Source of the DNA: Poriferisodalis sp965221945
Lineage (GTDB): Bacteria > Actinomycetota > Acidimicrobiia > Acidimicrobiales > Poriferisodalaceae
Length of the DNA: 64,000 bases
Direction of reading: 5' to 3'
Assembly (NCBI RefSeq): GCF_965221945.1
Contig: NZ_OZ244925.1
Location: 2,046,001 to 2,110,000, forward strand
The translations under genes were made by a program, and so were the position numbers. Shown piece by piece: positions 35,126-43,165 of the stretch. Below the pieces are notes generated by a model. That model ran no database searches. It saw nothing but the letters and a program-made list of their open reading frames with translations, and had not been told where the DNA came from. How positions within the stretch are numbered: the first letter of the stretch is position 1; each line of letters begins with the position of its first letter.

Positions 35126-35334
35126 CTAGGGGGCTCGGGCTTGTGCGGCGCCTCGTTGTGGAGCGGGCTTGGGCTCTGATTCTTGGGTTGTGGTCCAGGT
35201 GCCGTCGGGCTGGGGGACCATCCGGTAGCCGTGCTGGTGGAGGTGGTGATGGTGCCGGTGGCACAGCAGCACCAGGTTGTCCAAGTTGGTGGGGCCTCCG
35301 GCTACCCAGTGCTCGACATGGTGCGCGTCGCAGC
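35126..35334 (-). pseudogene. HNH endonuclease, C-terminal fragment
   Basis: The minus-strand frame reads CDAHHVEHWVAGGPTNLDNL, LLCHRHHHHLHQHGYRM and then a Pro/Gln-rich tail to a stop at 35126. This is the HNH core and C-terminus of a DUF222/HNH-type protein. Everything upstream is replaced by an IS110 fragment. It is distinct from the intact HNH gene at 3153. Confidence 0.8.
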
Positions 35335-35607
35335 GTGACGGTTCGGCCGGTTCACCTCGACCACCTCGACGCCCGAGCCGACCAGATGACGCGTCAGCCC
35401 CGCCCCATAGGAGCCGGTGCCCTCAACGCCGACCCGCACCAGCGGCCCGAACGACCCCAGCCACCCCGCCAGCCGGCGATACCCGACCGGGTCCGCCCCG
35501 AACGACGCCGAGGCGAGCACCCGGCCCGCCTGGTCGACCGCCGCAGCGACATGGACCTCCTTGTGCGTGTCGACGCCCCCGTAGACGCCGACTGGCTGAT
35601 CAGCCAT
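35335..35607 (-). pseudogene. IS110-family transposase, N-terminal fragment
   Basis: The frame starts MADQPVGVYGGVDTHKEVHV, with the first Asp of the DEDD RuvC-like fold in GGVDTHK, continues through VRVGVEGTGSYGAGLTRHLV (the Glu) and stops matching after VVEVNRPNRH, where HNH sequence begins. The Tnp_20 domain with the serine motif is missing, so it is inactive. Confidence 0.82.
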
Positions 35608-35923
35608 GATGAACCCTGCCTTTCTCCCAACTGGGTCAGTCAGGCACCATCGGCCGGGACGGCGGACAGGACAGTCAAGGTGTTCTCCAAGGCTCCTGAC
35701 TTGTTTGAGTGGGGCCAGCATCCCGGTCCTGACGGGGACGTAGGGTGCGAGGTCGGTGACCGGTTGGGCTCTCACGCTCCTTGCCCACTTCGGTGTGGCT
35801 CTCTCATAGCGTGTCCGGCCGGTCGCCGCCCGCTGCGGCGTGGCTCAATAGAGGCGTGATCGTTTCCTGAATTCAGGTTGCCCGCCGTAGACACCAGTTG
35901 TCCGGCAACCGAAGGAGCGACAA
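35608..35923. other. Upstream flank of the IS110 fragment
   Basis: No convincing gene. It probably includes the left non-coding end of the truncated IS110 element (minus strand) and the left flank of the second IS110 relic starting at 35924. Confidence 0.35.
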
Positions 35924-36000
35924 ATGACGGTGGTCATTGGTATCGACCCGCACAACGCTTCCCACACGATGACTGCTCGTCGGCTTTGCTCATTCGAGAG
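35924..36000 (+). pseudogene. Second IS110-type transposase, first ~20 codons only
   Basis: The ATG follows GAAGGAG and the frame reads MTVVIGIDPHNASHTMTA, the usual start of another IS110-type transposase (IGIDPHK...HT). Homology stops after about 20 codons. The usual Lys after His in this motif is Asn. It is a relic. Confidence 0.6.
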
Positions 36001-36307
36001 GATCGCCTGTCCCGATACTTGGAAGACTCGGGCAGTGCGCTCGTGTGGGCGATCGTCGGCGAAAAACGGGCACGCGAGCCCGGGAACTGGCTGGACTGCT
36101 GGGCGGCAAACGTGCGACGATCCGGCGCCTAGGTCTACGGAGACGATTCATCCCGAGGCCACATACAGACATACCCGGAAACCCCGACCGGTGAACGCAC
36201 GGCCCAGCCTTAGCCACACTGCGGCTGGACCCACGAGTCGAGAGTCACAGCCACGATGCGTCGCCAATTGCCCGAGTCACGCCGCACGCGCTCTCTAGCA
36301 TGTCGCC

Positions 36308-36538
36308 ATGAGCAACAGTGTGCGCATTCAAGCGCAACCGATCCGCGCCAATGCGGGCATTTCGAGGCCACAGCTGCGTGTTACGCCTCCACCGCGGCAT
36401 CGGAGAGCCTGGCGACAGTTGAGTCGCCCCTTGGCGTGGACTGCGCGTGTGTTCGCCCGTGAGGTTGTCGGAGATGTCTGGGATTGGGCGCGCGGGCTGT
36501 TGGGCAGAGCGAAGAATCGCTTTGCGACTTCGCCTTAG
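36308..36538 (+). CDS. Possible small basic protein
   Basis: This 76-residue frame starts MSNSVRIQAQPIRANAG; it is Arg/Pro-rich and ends in an amphipathic helix (VVGDVWDWARGLLGRAKNRF). No family is recognised and the ribosome-binding site is weak, so this may not be a gene. Confidence 0.25.
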   Translation: MSNSVRIQAQPIRANAGISRPQLRVTPPPRHRRAWRQLSRPLAWTARVFAREVVGDVWDWARGLLGRAKNRFATSP

Positions 36539-36718
36539 ACGAGTCCGATGGCTATTGGTGCTGGCAACTGAATGAGTCGATCCGCGGCTAGTTTGATCCA
36601 GTTATCAGAGCGTCGAGAAGGCCTGGTTCAGCGCAAGACCAAGTACAGGGCTTGTTTGCGAGTTAGCGCCCGATACCCCTGACCTGCGGCTCTGCTCGCG
36701 GCGGTAGCTCCCAGAAAC

Positions 36719-36760
36719 GAGGCTCCACATTTGAAATGGGGGTACTCCACACTTGGATCA
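36719..36760 (+). repeat. Transposase scar matching 12384-12425
   Basis: ctccacatttgaaatggggg tactccaca(c/t)ttggat is shared with the sequence just before the integrase remnant at 12384. The transposase coding part is absent here. It marks a second site once occupied by the same element type. Confidence 0.65.
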
Positions 36761-37059
36761 GCCCCGACGCGCCGCCAATCCACGCCGCTGGAGTGTCATT
36801 TGTGCAGTCCACCGCACGCGGCAGCATCGCACTGCTGGAACCGTCCACTGAGGCAAGCAACGGCATACAGCCGACACGGCACTATGCCAGTGACGCGGCG
36901 CTCACCTGCTGCCTCCTGAGTGTCATGGGCAAGGGGACACGACGGGCAATCGCGCTGACGGTAGCGGCGGCACTGGCGCACTCCCGAAGCTCAATGTCGC
37001 GATCTTGTTCAGATCGACCAGAACGGCGCCTGACTATGCTCCCTATCACAGGAGAAACT

Positions 37060-38409
37060 GGCCCTTCGTCTTTTGTTGGGATGAGGGCGGGTTGAGGGTC
37101 CGCAGGTAGGGGTCGAGGCCCTGCTGGGATCGGTGTTTGTGGACGCCGAACCCTGGAGGGCCTCGATGAATCGTGATGTTATGTCGGTGCGGCTGTGGCT
37201 GCCGCGGACCGAGGTGCTGGGGGTGGTCGTCGACGCGCCTGAGCGGCTGGTGGTGCGGGTGGCATCGACGGTGCGGCGGCCCCAGTGCCCTGATTGCGGG
37301 GCGCCGAGCGCGAGGGTCCATGACCGCCGGGACAATCGTGTGCGTGACTTGGAGGTGTCGGGGCGGCCGGTGACGCTGGTGTGGAAGCGGCGCCGGATGC
37401 TGTGCGATGTCTGCGACCGGCGCTTTGTGGAGGCCCATCGGGCGTTCGAGGGCAGCGTCACGGCGCGTCTGGCGCGCCGGATGGTGGCCGATGCCCGGGC
37501 GATGCCGGTCAACACGGTGGCTCGTCGTCATGGGGTGAGCTGGGGGCTGGTGAACGCGTTGGTGGTCGCCTGGGCGGGCCTGGTCGCCGATCATCGCCGG
37601 CGGCGGCGCTGCCGGGTGCTGCTGGTCGACGAGACCTCGATCCGCAAGCGGCACCGCTACGTCACGGTACTGGTGAACGGCGACACCGGCGAGGTCCTCG
37701 CGATGGTGCCCCACCGCAGCCAGGCAGCCCTGTCGGCGTTCCTCGCAGCCCAGGGGCACCGCTGGTGCAAAGGAGTGAAGGTCGTGGTGTCCGACGGCTC
37801 AAAGGCATACAAGGCAGCCATCGACGCCCGGCTCGGCCACGCCCGCCACGTGCTGGACCGGTACCGGGTCATCAGATGGTTCCAAGCAGGGCTGGTCGCG
37901 GTGCGGCGCGACGTCCAGCGACGCCCCGAGGGCTCGGTGCCCGCCTTCGACCGCGACGTGTTCCGATCCAGGTTCCTGCTGATGCGCCGACCCGACAAGC
38001 TCAGCGAAGCCGAGCAGGCCCGCCTCGGCGAGCTGTTCGCCGCCCATCCCCGGCTCAAGGCGGCCTGGGACGCGCTCGCCGAGCTGCACGGCCTCTACCT
38101 TGCCGACGACCACAAAGGCGCCCTCGAAGCGCTCGACCGGTTCGCCGACATCTACAGCACCGGGCTGATCCCCGAGTTCAGCGACACCGTCGACACCTTC
38201 TTGGCCTGGCATGCCCAGATCCTCGGCTGGCACCGCGCCGGGCGGCCCAGCAACGGCCGCATCGACCGCACCAACAACCTGCTCCAAGTCCTGCGCCGAA
38301 CCGCACACGGCTTCACCAACTACGCCAACTTCGAAGCCCGCGGCATCCTGCTGACATAATCAACCCCGCCGAGCCCAGCAGCCCGAATCCCACAAAATCG
38401 CGAAGGCTC
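37060..38409 (+). mobile_element. ISL3-family element (about 1350 bp)
   Basis: The ends are imperfect inverted repeats of about 27 bp: GGCCCTTCGTCTTTTGTTGG at the left, and GAGCCTTCGCGATTTTGTGG read inward from the right. These resemble known ISL3 ends (GGCTCTTCG-like). The flanking 8-mers (gagaaact, tgctttgt) do not match, so no target duplication is left. Its right end lies about 5 bp from the start of the next element. Confidence 0.85.
37166..38359 (+). CDS. ISL3-family transposase
   Basis: This 397-residue protein starts at MNRDVMSVRLW (GGAGGG upstream). The N-terminal zinc region has CPDCGAP and CDVCDRRF, followed by an HTH (NTVARRHGVSWGLVNALVV). The DDE core has LLVDETSIRKRHRYVTV (Asp), VVVSDGSKAYKAAI (Asp) and NGRIDRTNNLLQVLRRTAHG, where most relatives have Glu-Gly (RIEGTNN). 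The Glu is replaced by Asp, so activity is uncertain. Otherwise it is full length for the family. Confidence 0.9.
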   Translation: MNRDVMSVRLWLPRTEVLGVVVDAPERLVVRVASTVRRPQCPDCGAPSARVHDRRDNRVRDLEVSGRPVTLVWKRRRMLCDVCDRRFVEAHRAFEGSVTARLARRMVADARAMPVNTVARRHGVSWGLVNALVVAWAGLVADHRRRRRCRVLLVDETSIRKRHRYVTVLVNGDTGEVLAMVPHRSQAALSAFLAAQGHRWCKGVKVVVSDGSKAYKAAIDARLGHARHVLDRYRVIRWFQAGLVAVRRDVQRRPEGSVPAFDRDVFRSRFLLMRRPDKLSEAEQARLGELFAAHPRLKAAWDALAELHGLYLADDHKGALEALDRFADIYSTGLIPEFSDTVDTFLAWHAQILGWHRAGRPSNGRIDRTNNLLQVLRRTAHGFTNYANFEARGILLT

Positions 38410-38414
38410 TGCTT

Positions 38415-39803
38415 TGTGTCTGACTTTGCCGCGGAGGGTCCACCGAGGAATGAACCAAGTCTGATCGTGTTCTCGCTGACGTGTGAAGGAGCATCAGATG
38501 ACTGTCAGCGAGGGTCGGCGTCGACCGAAGAAGCTGTCCGCGGAGACGAAGTGGGAGATCTACTTGCAGGTCGCGGGCGGAGAGATCACCCAGGCCGACG
38601 CCGCCCGGAAGTGGGGGGTCGATGTGTCGACGATCATCACCATCCGCCGCACGGTGAAAGAAGCGGCGCTGGCTGCGCTGGCCCGCAAGCCGGGTCGACC
38701 GGCCACCGAACGCAACTGGGAGCTCGAAGCGGCCCAAGCAGAGATCGGTCAGCTCACCGAGGCGATCAAGGTCCAAGCGATCGAGTTGGCCATCGTCCGG
38801 GGAAAATCCGGCTGGGACTGAGCGGGCCGGTCCCGGCGAGAGTCCCCGCCGAGGTCAAAGAGCTGGTCCTCAAGACCGTCGACGACGCCGTTGCCGCCGG
38901 GTTCTGGCACACGTCGGCCACCGGTGTGTGGCAGGTCTCCGACGACCGGGTGCACCGCTGGCGGGCCCGCCGACGAGGGCTGGGCACGCTCGAGGACCTC
39001 GCCCCGGGCGGTGCGCCGGTGCATGCCTTGCTGGCCGATGAGGTCGCGGAGGTCCTCGCTGTCGCCCAGGAGTGGGGGCCGGTCGACCGGTCGCATCGCA
39101 AGCTCGCCCACCGCGGTTCCTATGTGGGCCCGGTGTGGGTGGCCCCCTCGACGTTGCGGCGCGTTCTGGCTGCCCACGGGCTTGTGCTGCCCGAACAGCC
39201 GCCGACGCCACGGCGGCCCAAGACGCCGTGGCCCGACTGGCTGGTCTACCGAACCGAACAGGATCTGGATCTGGGACGTCACCCACTTCGGGCGGGCCCG
39301 GCGCTGCGTGTTCGCCATCGTCGACATGGTCTCCCGCTACTGGATCACCACCCTGGTCTCGACCGAGGAGACCTCGACCCAAGTGCGTGTCGTGTTCGAC
39401 CAGGCGTTGCTCGCCCAAGGTCTCGACGAGCTGCTCACCGACGACCGCCTCGATCTCGACATCGACGACCCCGACCGGCCGATCCTGCTCGCCGTGTCCG
39501 ACAACGGCCCGGCCATGACCAGCCACGACACCCGCGCCTACATGGCGATGATGGCTATCGCCCAACACCACGGCCGACCCCGCACCCCCACCGACCAAGC
39601 CTGGATCGAGAGCTTCTTCAGCCACATCAAGCACGAATGGCCCCACCTCAACGACATCACCGACCCGGCGCTGCTCGACACAGAGCTGACACGCATCCGC
39701 ATCGACTACAACGAAGTCCGGCTGCACGAAGCGCTCGGCTACGTCACCCCCGACGACGAACACCGCCAACGAGGAGAAGCGATCCGCGAGGCCCGCCGCC
39801 AAG
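38415..39803 (+). mobile_element. IS3-like element related to copies A-C, 3'-truncated and frameshifted
   Basis: The left end TGTGTCTGACTTTGCCGCGG resembles the left end of the 1567-bp IS. It carries orfA and orfB homologous to, but clearly diverged from, those of copies A-C. The right end is cut off at 39803 by IS copy C, and orfB has a 1-bp insertion near 39252. It is a dead element. Confidence 0.85.
38498..38821 (+). CDS. IS transposase OrfA (HTH) of the truncated element
   Basis: This 107-residue HTH protein (VAGGEITQADAARKWGVDVS) starts after GAAGGAG. It ends with CGG GGA AAA TCC, the same -1 slippery site as in copies A-C, showing the feature is conserved across diverged relatives. Confidence 0.82.
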   Translation: MTVSEGRRRPKKLSAETKWEIYLQVAGGEITQADAARKWGVDVSTIITIRRTVKEAALAALARKPGRPATERNWELEAAQAEIGQLTEAIKVQAIELAIVRGKSGWD

Positions 39804-39817
39804 TGTGGTGCGTCTGA
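38822..39817 (+). pseudogene. IS transposase OrfB, frameshifted and 3'-truncated
   Basis: In the -1 frame from orfA it reads LSGPVPARVPAEVKELVLKT through RPKTPWPDWLVYR. An extra A at 39252-39253 then shifts the frame; restoring it gives RPNRIWIWDVTHFGRARRC. The second half continues in the other frame with LAVSDNGPAM and WIESFFSHIKHE, so the DDE residues survive. The last codons (VWCV-stop) come from IS copy C. Confidence 0.85.
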
Positions 39818-39894
39818 CTTCGCGCGACGGGATCCTGGTTCTTTCAGACTGCATCTGAGATGGTTGCTGGCCTTGATTGTGGAGGCCGTCAACG

Positions 39895-40224
39895 ATGACA
39901 TCGACACCGCGGAAGCCGAAGCGGATGCTGACAGCAGAGCAGAAGTACGACTTGTGGCTGGGGATGCTGACGGGGCAGATCTCCCAGGCCGACGCGGCAG
40001 CCGAGGCTGGGGTGGATCGGTCGGTGATCACCCGGCTGCGAGCGGTTGCCCGCGATGGAGCGATCGCGGCGCTGGGGGCGTCGAGGCCGGGCCGGCCGCG
40101 TCAGTCTCGCCAGGAGGCGTCGGAGGCCGCGGCGTTGGGGGCCGAGGTCGACCGGCTCCAGGCGACGGTGGTCGAGCAGGCCGTCGAGTTGGCGGTGCTG
40201 CGGGGAAAATCGCGCCCGGGATGA
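39895..40224 (+). CDS. IS transposase OrfA (HTH), copy C
   Basis: This 109-residue protein is identical to OrfA of copies A and B, with the same GGAGG site and slippery heptamer. Confidence 0.85.
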   Translation: MTSTPRKPKRMLTAEQKYDLWLGMLTGQISQADAAAEAGVDRSVITRLRAVARDGAIAALGASRPGRPRQSRQEASEAAALGAEVDRLQATVVEQAVELAVLRGKSRPG

Positions 40225-41273
40225 GCGGTCCGGTTCCCGCCCGTGTCGATGGGACCGCCAAGGCGGCGTTGCTGTCCTTGATCGACGATGCGGTCGATGC
40301 CGGCTGGACGCTGAACCGGGCGTGCGCGGTGGTCGAGCTGGACCGGGGTCGGGCGTGGCGGTGGCAGCAGCGCCGAGCCGGGGGCGGGCTCGATGACGCC
40401 CGCCCGGGCGGGAACCCGATCCACGGGCTCTTGGAGTGGGAGGAGGCTGAGATCTTGGCGTTGTTCGACGAGTGGGGCGACGTGGACCGGTCGCATCGCA
40501 AGCTCGCTCACCGCGGCTCCTACGAGCAACGGGTGTGGGCGTCGCCGTCGACCGTCGATCGGGTGCTGGCCCGTCACGGCCTTGCCCTGCAAGGAGCTCC
40601 ACGACCGGCACGGACCGTGAAGACGCCGTGGCCGGACTGGTGTGAGTGGCACCCGAACCAGCTGTGGTGCTGGGACGGCTCCCAGTTCGAACGCTGCGTC
40701 GCCGCCAAGCACGCGTACGCGATTGTCGACCTCGTGTCCCGCAAGCGGATCTCGACCCGCCTCACCGCCAACCCGGACTCGGTCGCCGCCCGGGTCCTGT
40801 TCAGCCGCGGGCTCGACAACGAGGGACTGCTCACCGACGAGCTCCGAGCCCGCCTCACCGACCCCGACACCGCGCTCCCCGACGGCGACCAGGCGCCGTT
40901 GCTGCTGGCGGTCTCGGACAACGGGACCGAGATGCACGCCAACGAGACCCGCCGGTTCATGGCGCTGTGCTCGATCGCCCAACACTTCGGTCGCCCGTCG
41001 ACCCCGACCGACCAGGCGTGGATCGAGTCGCTGTGGGGCCACGTCAAACGCGAGCACCCACACCTGACCACGATCACCGACCCGGCCGTGCTCGCCGCCG
41101 AACTCGAACGCGTCCGGGTCCACCACAACAGCGTCCGGCTGCACGAAGCGATCGGCTACGTCACCCCCAACGACGAACACGACGGCCGCGGCGACACCAT
41201 CCGCGCAGCCCGCACCCACGGCATGCGAATCGCCGACGAACAACGCCGAGCCTGGCACCGGAGCCAGCGATGA
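40221..41273 (+). CDS. IS transposase OrfB (DDE integrase domain), copy C
   Basis: This 350-residue protein has the same catalytic motifs as copy B (WCWDGSQFE, LAVSDNGTEM, WIESLWGHVKRE). It has Arg in SRKRISTRL, like copy A. Confidence 0.88.
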   Translation: MSGPVPARVDGTAKAALLSLIDDAVDAGWTLNRACAVVELDRGRAWRWQQRRAGGGLDDARPGGNPIHGLLEWEEAEILALFDEWGDVDRSHRKLAHRGSYEQRVWASPSTVDRVLARHGLALQGAPRPARTVKTPWPDWCEWHPNQLWCWDGSQFERCVAAKHAYAIVDLVSRKRISTRLTANPDSVAARVLFSRGLDNEGLLTDELRARLTDPDTALPDGDQAPLLLAVSDNGTEMHANETRRFMALCSIAQHFGRPSTPTDQAWIESLWGHVKREHPHLTTITDPAVLAAELERVRVHHNSVRLHEAIGYVTPNDEHDGRGDTIRAARTHGMRIADEQRRAWHRSQR

Positions 41274-41554
41274 ACCCGCCGACTACCCTCACCAACCACA
41301 ACCCGCCAGCGACCATCGGATACGGCCTGAATCCCAACCCGATCCGTCGCGAAGAGTCAGATACGCCTCACTCGGAGATGCCCCCCTGAACTGCCCGACA
41401 CGTGCATCAACAACACGCATCGTCGCAGATCAGCGGGGCTTTTCCGCGAACCACCACAGCCCAGCCCACCAGACTCATGAACAATCAGGGCTAGACGCGC
41501 GAATTCGGCTAACCCGCAAACATCGGACCCACTAACCCGCAAACAAGCCCGGCG

Positions 41555-41628
41555 TGGGCGATACAGGATTCGAACCTGTGACCTCTTGCGTGTCATGCAA
41601 GCGCGCTAACCAACTGCGCCAATCGCCC
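41555..41628 (-). tRNA. tRNA-Val (GAC)
   Basis: A 74-nt cloverleaf: acceptor GGGCGAT/ATCGCCC, D-arm with AGTTGGTTAGC, anticodon stem CTTGC/GCAAG around loop ATGACAC (anticodon GAC), and T-arm with GGTTCGAATCC. Discriminator is A; CCA is not encoded. Confidence 0.96.
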
Positions 41629-41672
41629 GGAAGGGTTTCAAACGGTAGCACTGCGGGTGCAGTGCACAGCCG

Positions 41673-41743
41673 AGGCGGAGACCGGATTCGAACCGGCGTA
41701 CACGGCTTTGCAGGCCGCTGCCTAACCACTCGGCCACTCCGCC
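41673..41743 (-). tRNA. tRNA-Cys (GCA)
   Basis: A 71-nt cloverleaf: acceptor GGCGGAG/CTCCGCC, D-arm with GAGTGGTTAGGC, anticodon loop CTGCAAA (anticodon GCA), and T-arm with GGTTCGAATCC. The discriminator is T, as required for Cys. CCA is not encoded. Confidence 0.96.
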
Positions 41744-41899
41744 CGAGTCCGGGTGAGGGTACCGTCCGACGTGGGCGGGGTTGCCCGCCGTACACTCGTC
41801 CGCCAAGGCAGTTCGCCGCGTGGCCTCACTGCCCAGCGTTGTCGCACGAGTCGTCGCGACGTGCGCACCTCGCGGGTCACGCCCTCAGAAAAGATTTTC

Positions 41900-43069
41900 G
41901 TGACAACTTTTAGTGAACTCGGCGTTCCCGAGTCCATGTGCGACACCTTGGCTGATCAAGGCATCACCGAACCGTTCGCCATCCAAGAACTGACCATCGC
42001 CGAAGCTCTCGCCGGTCGAGACGTGTGCGGCAAGGCCAAGACCGGCTCCGGCAAGACGCTGGCGTTCGGCTTGCCGACGCTCGCGCTCACGCCGCGCTCT
42101 GCGGACGGCCGACCGACCACGCTCATGCTGACGCCGACACGAGAGCTGGCGAACCAGATCGCCGCAGTCGTCGAGCCGCTTGCAAAGGCCATGGACATCC
42201 GGTCGATTGCCACCTACGGCGGCACCAACATCGAGCGACAGATCGAGCTGCTGGGCGCAGGCATGGATGTCATCATCGCCACGCCCGGCCGTCTCATCGA
42301 CCTCATCGAGCGCAAGGCCGTCGACGTCGGCGGCATTCAGCGGGTCGTCGTCGACGAGGCCGACCGAATGGCCGACATGGGCTTCCTGCCCCAGGTCGAA
42401 TGGGTGCTGCGGCACATCGACGGCCGGCACCAGACGCTGCTGTTCTCGGCCACGCTCGACGGCGTGGTCGACACCCTCGTCAAGCGCTACCTCCGCGACC
42501 CCGTCTTCCACGAAGTCGAAGAACGAGAGGTCACCGTCGCGGAAATGGGCCACCTGTTCCTCTCGGTCCACAAGATGGACCGGGTCCGGGTGGCTGCGCG
42601 CATCATCGGTGCCAACGGCCGAACACTGCTGTTCACGCGAACCAAGCGCGGTGCCGACCGGCTCTGCGGAGACCTGCGTGACGAGGGTGTCAAGGCCGGT
42701 GCCATTCACGGCGATCTGCCGCAAGTCAAACGAGAGCGGGCGCTTTCGGACTTCATGAAGGGCAAGATCACCGCGCTCGTGGCCACCGATGTCGCCGCCC
42801 GCGGCCTGCACATCGACGAAGTCGACGTGGTCGTGCATTACAACGTGCCCGCCGAGCACAAGACCTACCTTCACCGCTCGGGCCGTACCGCTCGGGCGGG
42901 ACGCGGCGGCACCGCGGTGACGATGTTCCTCTGGGACGAAGAACTCGAAGTCCGCCAGCTTCAACGCCGGCTGGGGCTGCGGCTGCCCTTGCACGACATG
43001 TTCTCGAACAATGAACGCCTCGACGACCTCCTGGCGTTCGCCGCCAGCAGCGACAACGTCGGCCGCTGA
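41900..43069 (+). CDS. DEAD-box RNA helicase
   Basis: A superfamily 2 RNA helicase of about 389 residues that unwinds RNA, for example in ribosome assembly or mRNA decay. Motifs in order are the Q motif (GITEPFAIQELTIAEALAGRD), Walker A AKTGSGKT, PTRELANQ, TPGRLIDL, DEADRMADMGF, SAT in LLFSATLDG, and in the second domain LLFTRTKRGADRL, HGDLPQ, TDVAARGLHID and HRSGRTARAGRGG. The core is complete and there is no long C-terminal extension, as in RhlE-type enzymes. GTG 41900 was chosen because upstream codons overlap the tRNA-Cys leader and look non-coding; the ribosome-binding site is weak, so the start is uncertain. Confidence 0.92.
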   Translation: MTTFSELGVPESMCDTLADQGITEPFAIQELTIAEALAGRDVCGKAKTGSGKTLAFGLPTLALTPRSADGRPTTLMLTPTRELANQIAAVVEPLAKAMDIRSIATYGGTNIERQIELLGAGMDVIIATPGRLIDLIERKAVDVGGIQRVVVDEADRMADMGFLPQVEWVLRHIDGRHQTLLFSATLDGVVDTLVKRYLRDPVFHEVEEREVTVAEMGHLFLSVHKMDRVRVAARIIGANGRTLLFTRTKRGADRLCGDLRDEGVKAGAIHGDLPQVKRERALSDFMKGKITALVATDVAARGLHIDEVDVVVHYNVPAEHKTYLHRSGRTARAGRGGTAVTMFLWDEELEVRQLQRRLGLRLPLHDMFSNNERLDDLLAFAASSDNVGR

Positions 43070-43165
43070 AATCCGCTTTAGACGGGCGGGAACCGACCGG
43101 TACCCTTGCCATTCCAGCGGCAGATTGGCCACTGGACGAAGGCCCCTACCGATGAAGGCTCAGCT

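Larger units (their letters stand above)
36001..37059. other. Gene-poor stretch with relic sequences
   Basis: Apart from the small frame at 36308-36538 and the element scar at 36719-36760, several short open frames overlap each other here and none has a domain, good codon pattern or clear ribosome-binding site. It ends at the left repeat of the ISL3 element. Confidence 0.35.
39804..41370 (+). mobile_element. IS3-family-like insertion sequence, copy C (1567 bp)
   Basis: It has the same length and ends as copies A and B. Its flanks (caag at 39800-39803, ctcg at 41371-41374) do not match, so no target duplication remains. This suggests deletion or recombination after insertion into the neighbouring IS3-like element. 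The 184 bp after it hold no gene and lead to the tRNA pair. Confidence 0.92.

Noticed and set aside
37381..39858. An 825-codon plus-strand frame spanning ISL3 and the next element
   Set aside because: The first part is an out-of-frame shadow of the ISL3 transposase; only its second part coincides with true orfB coding.
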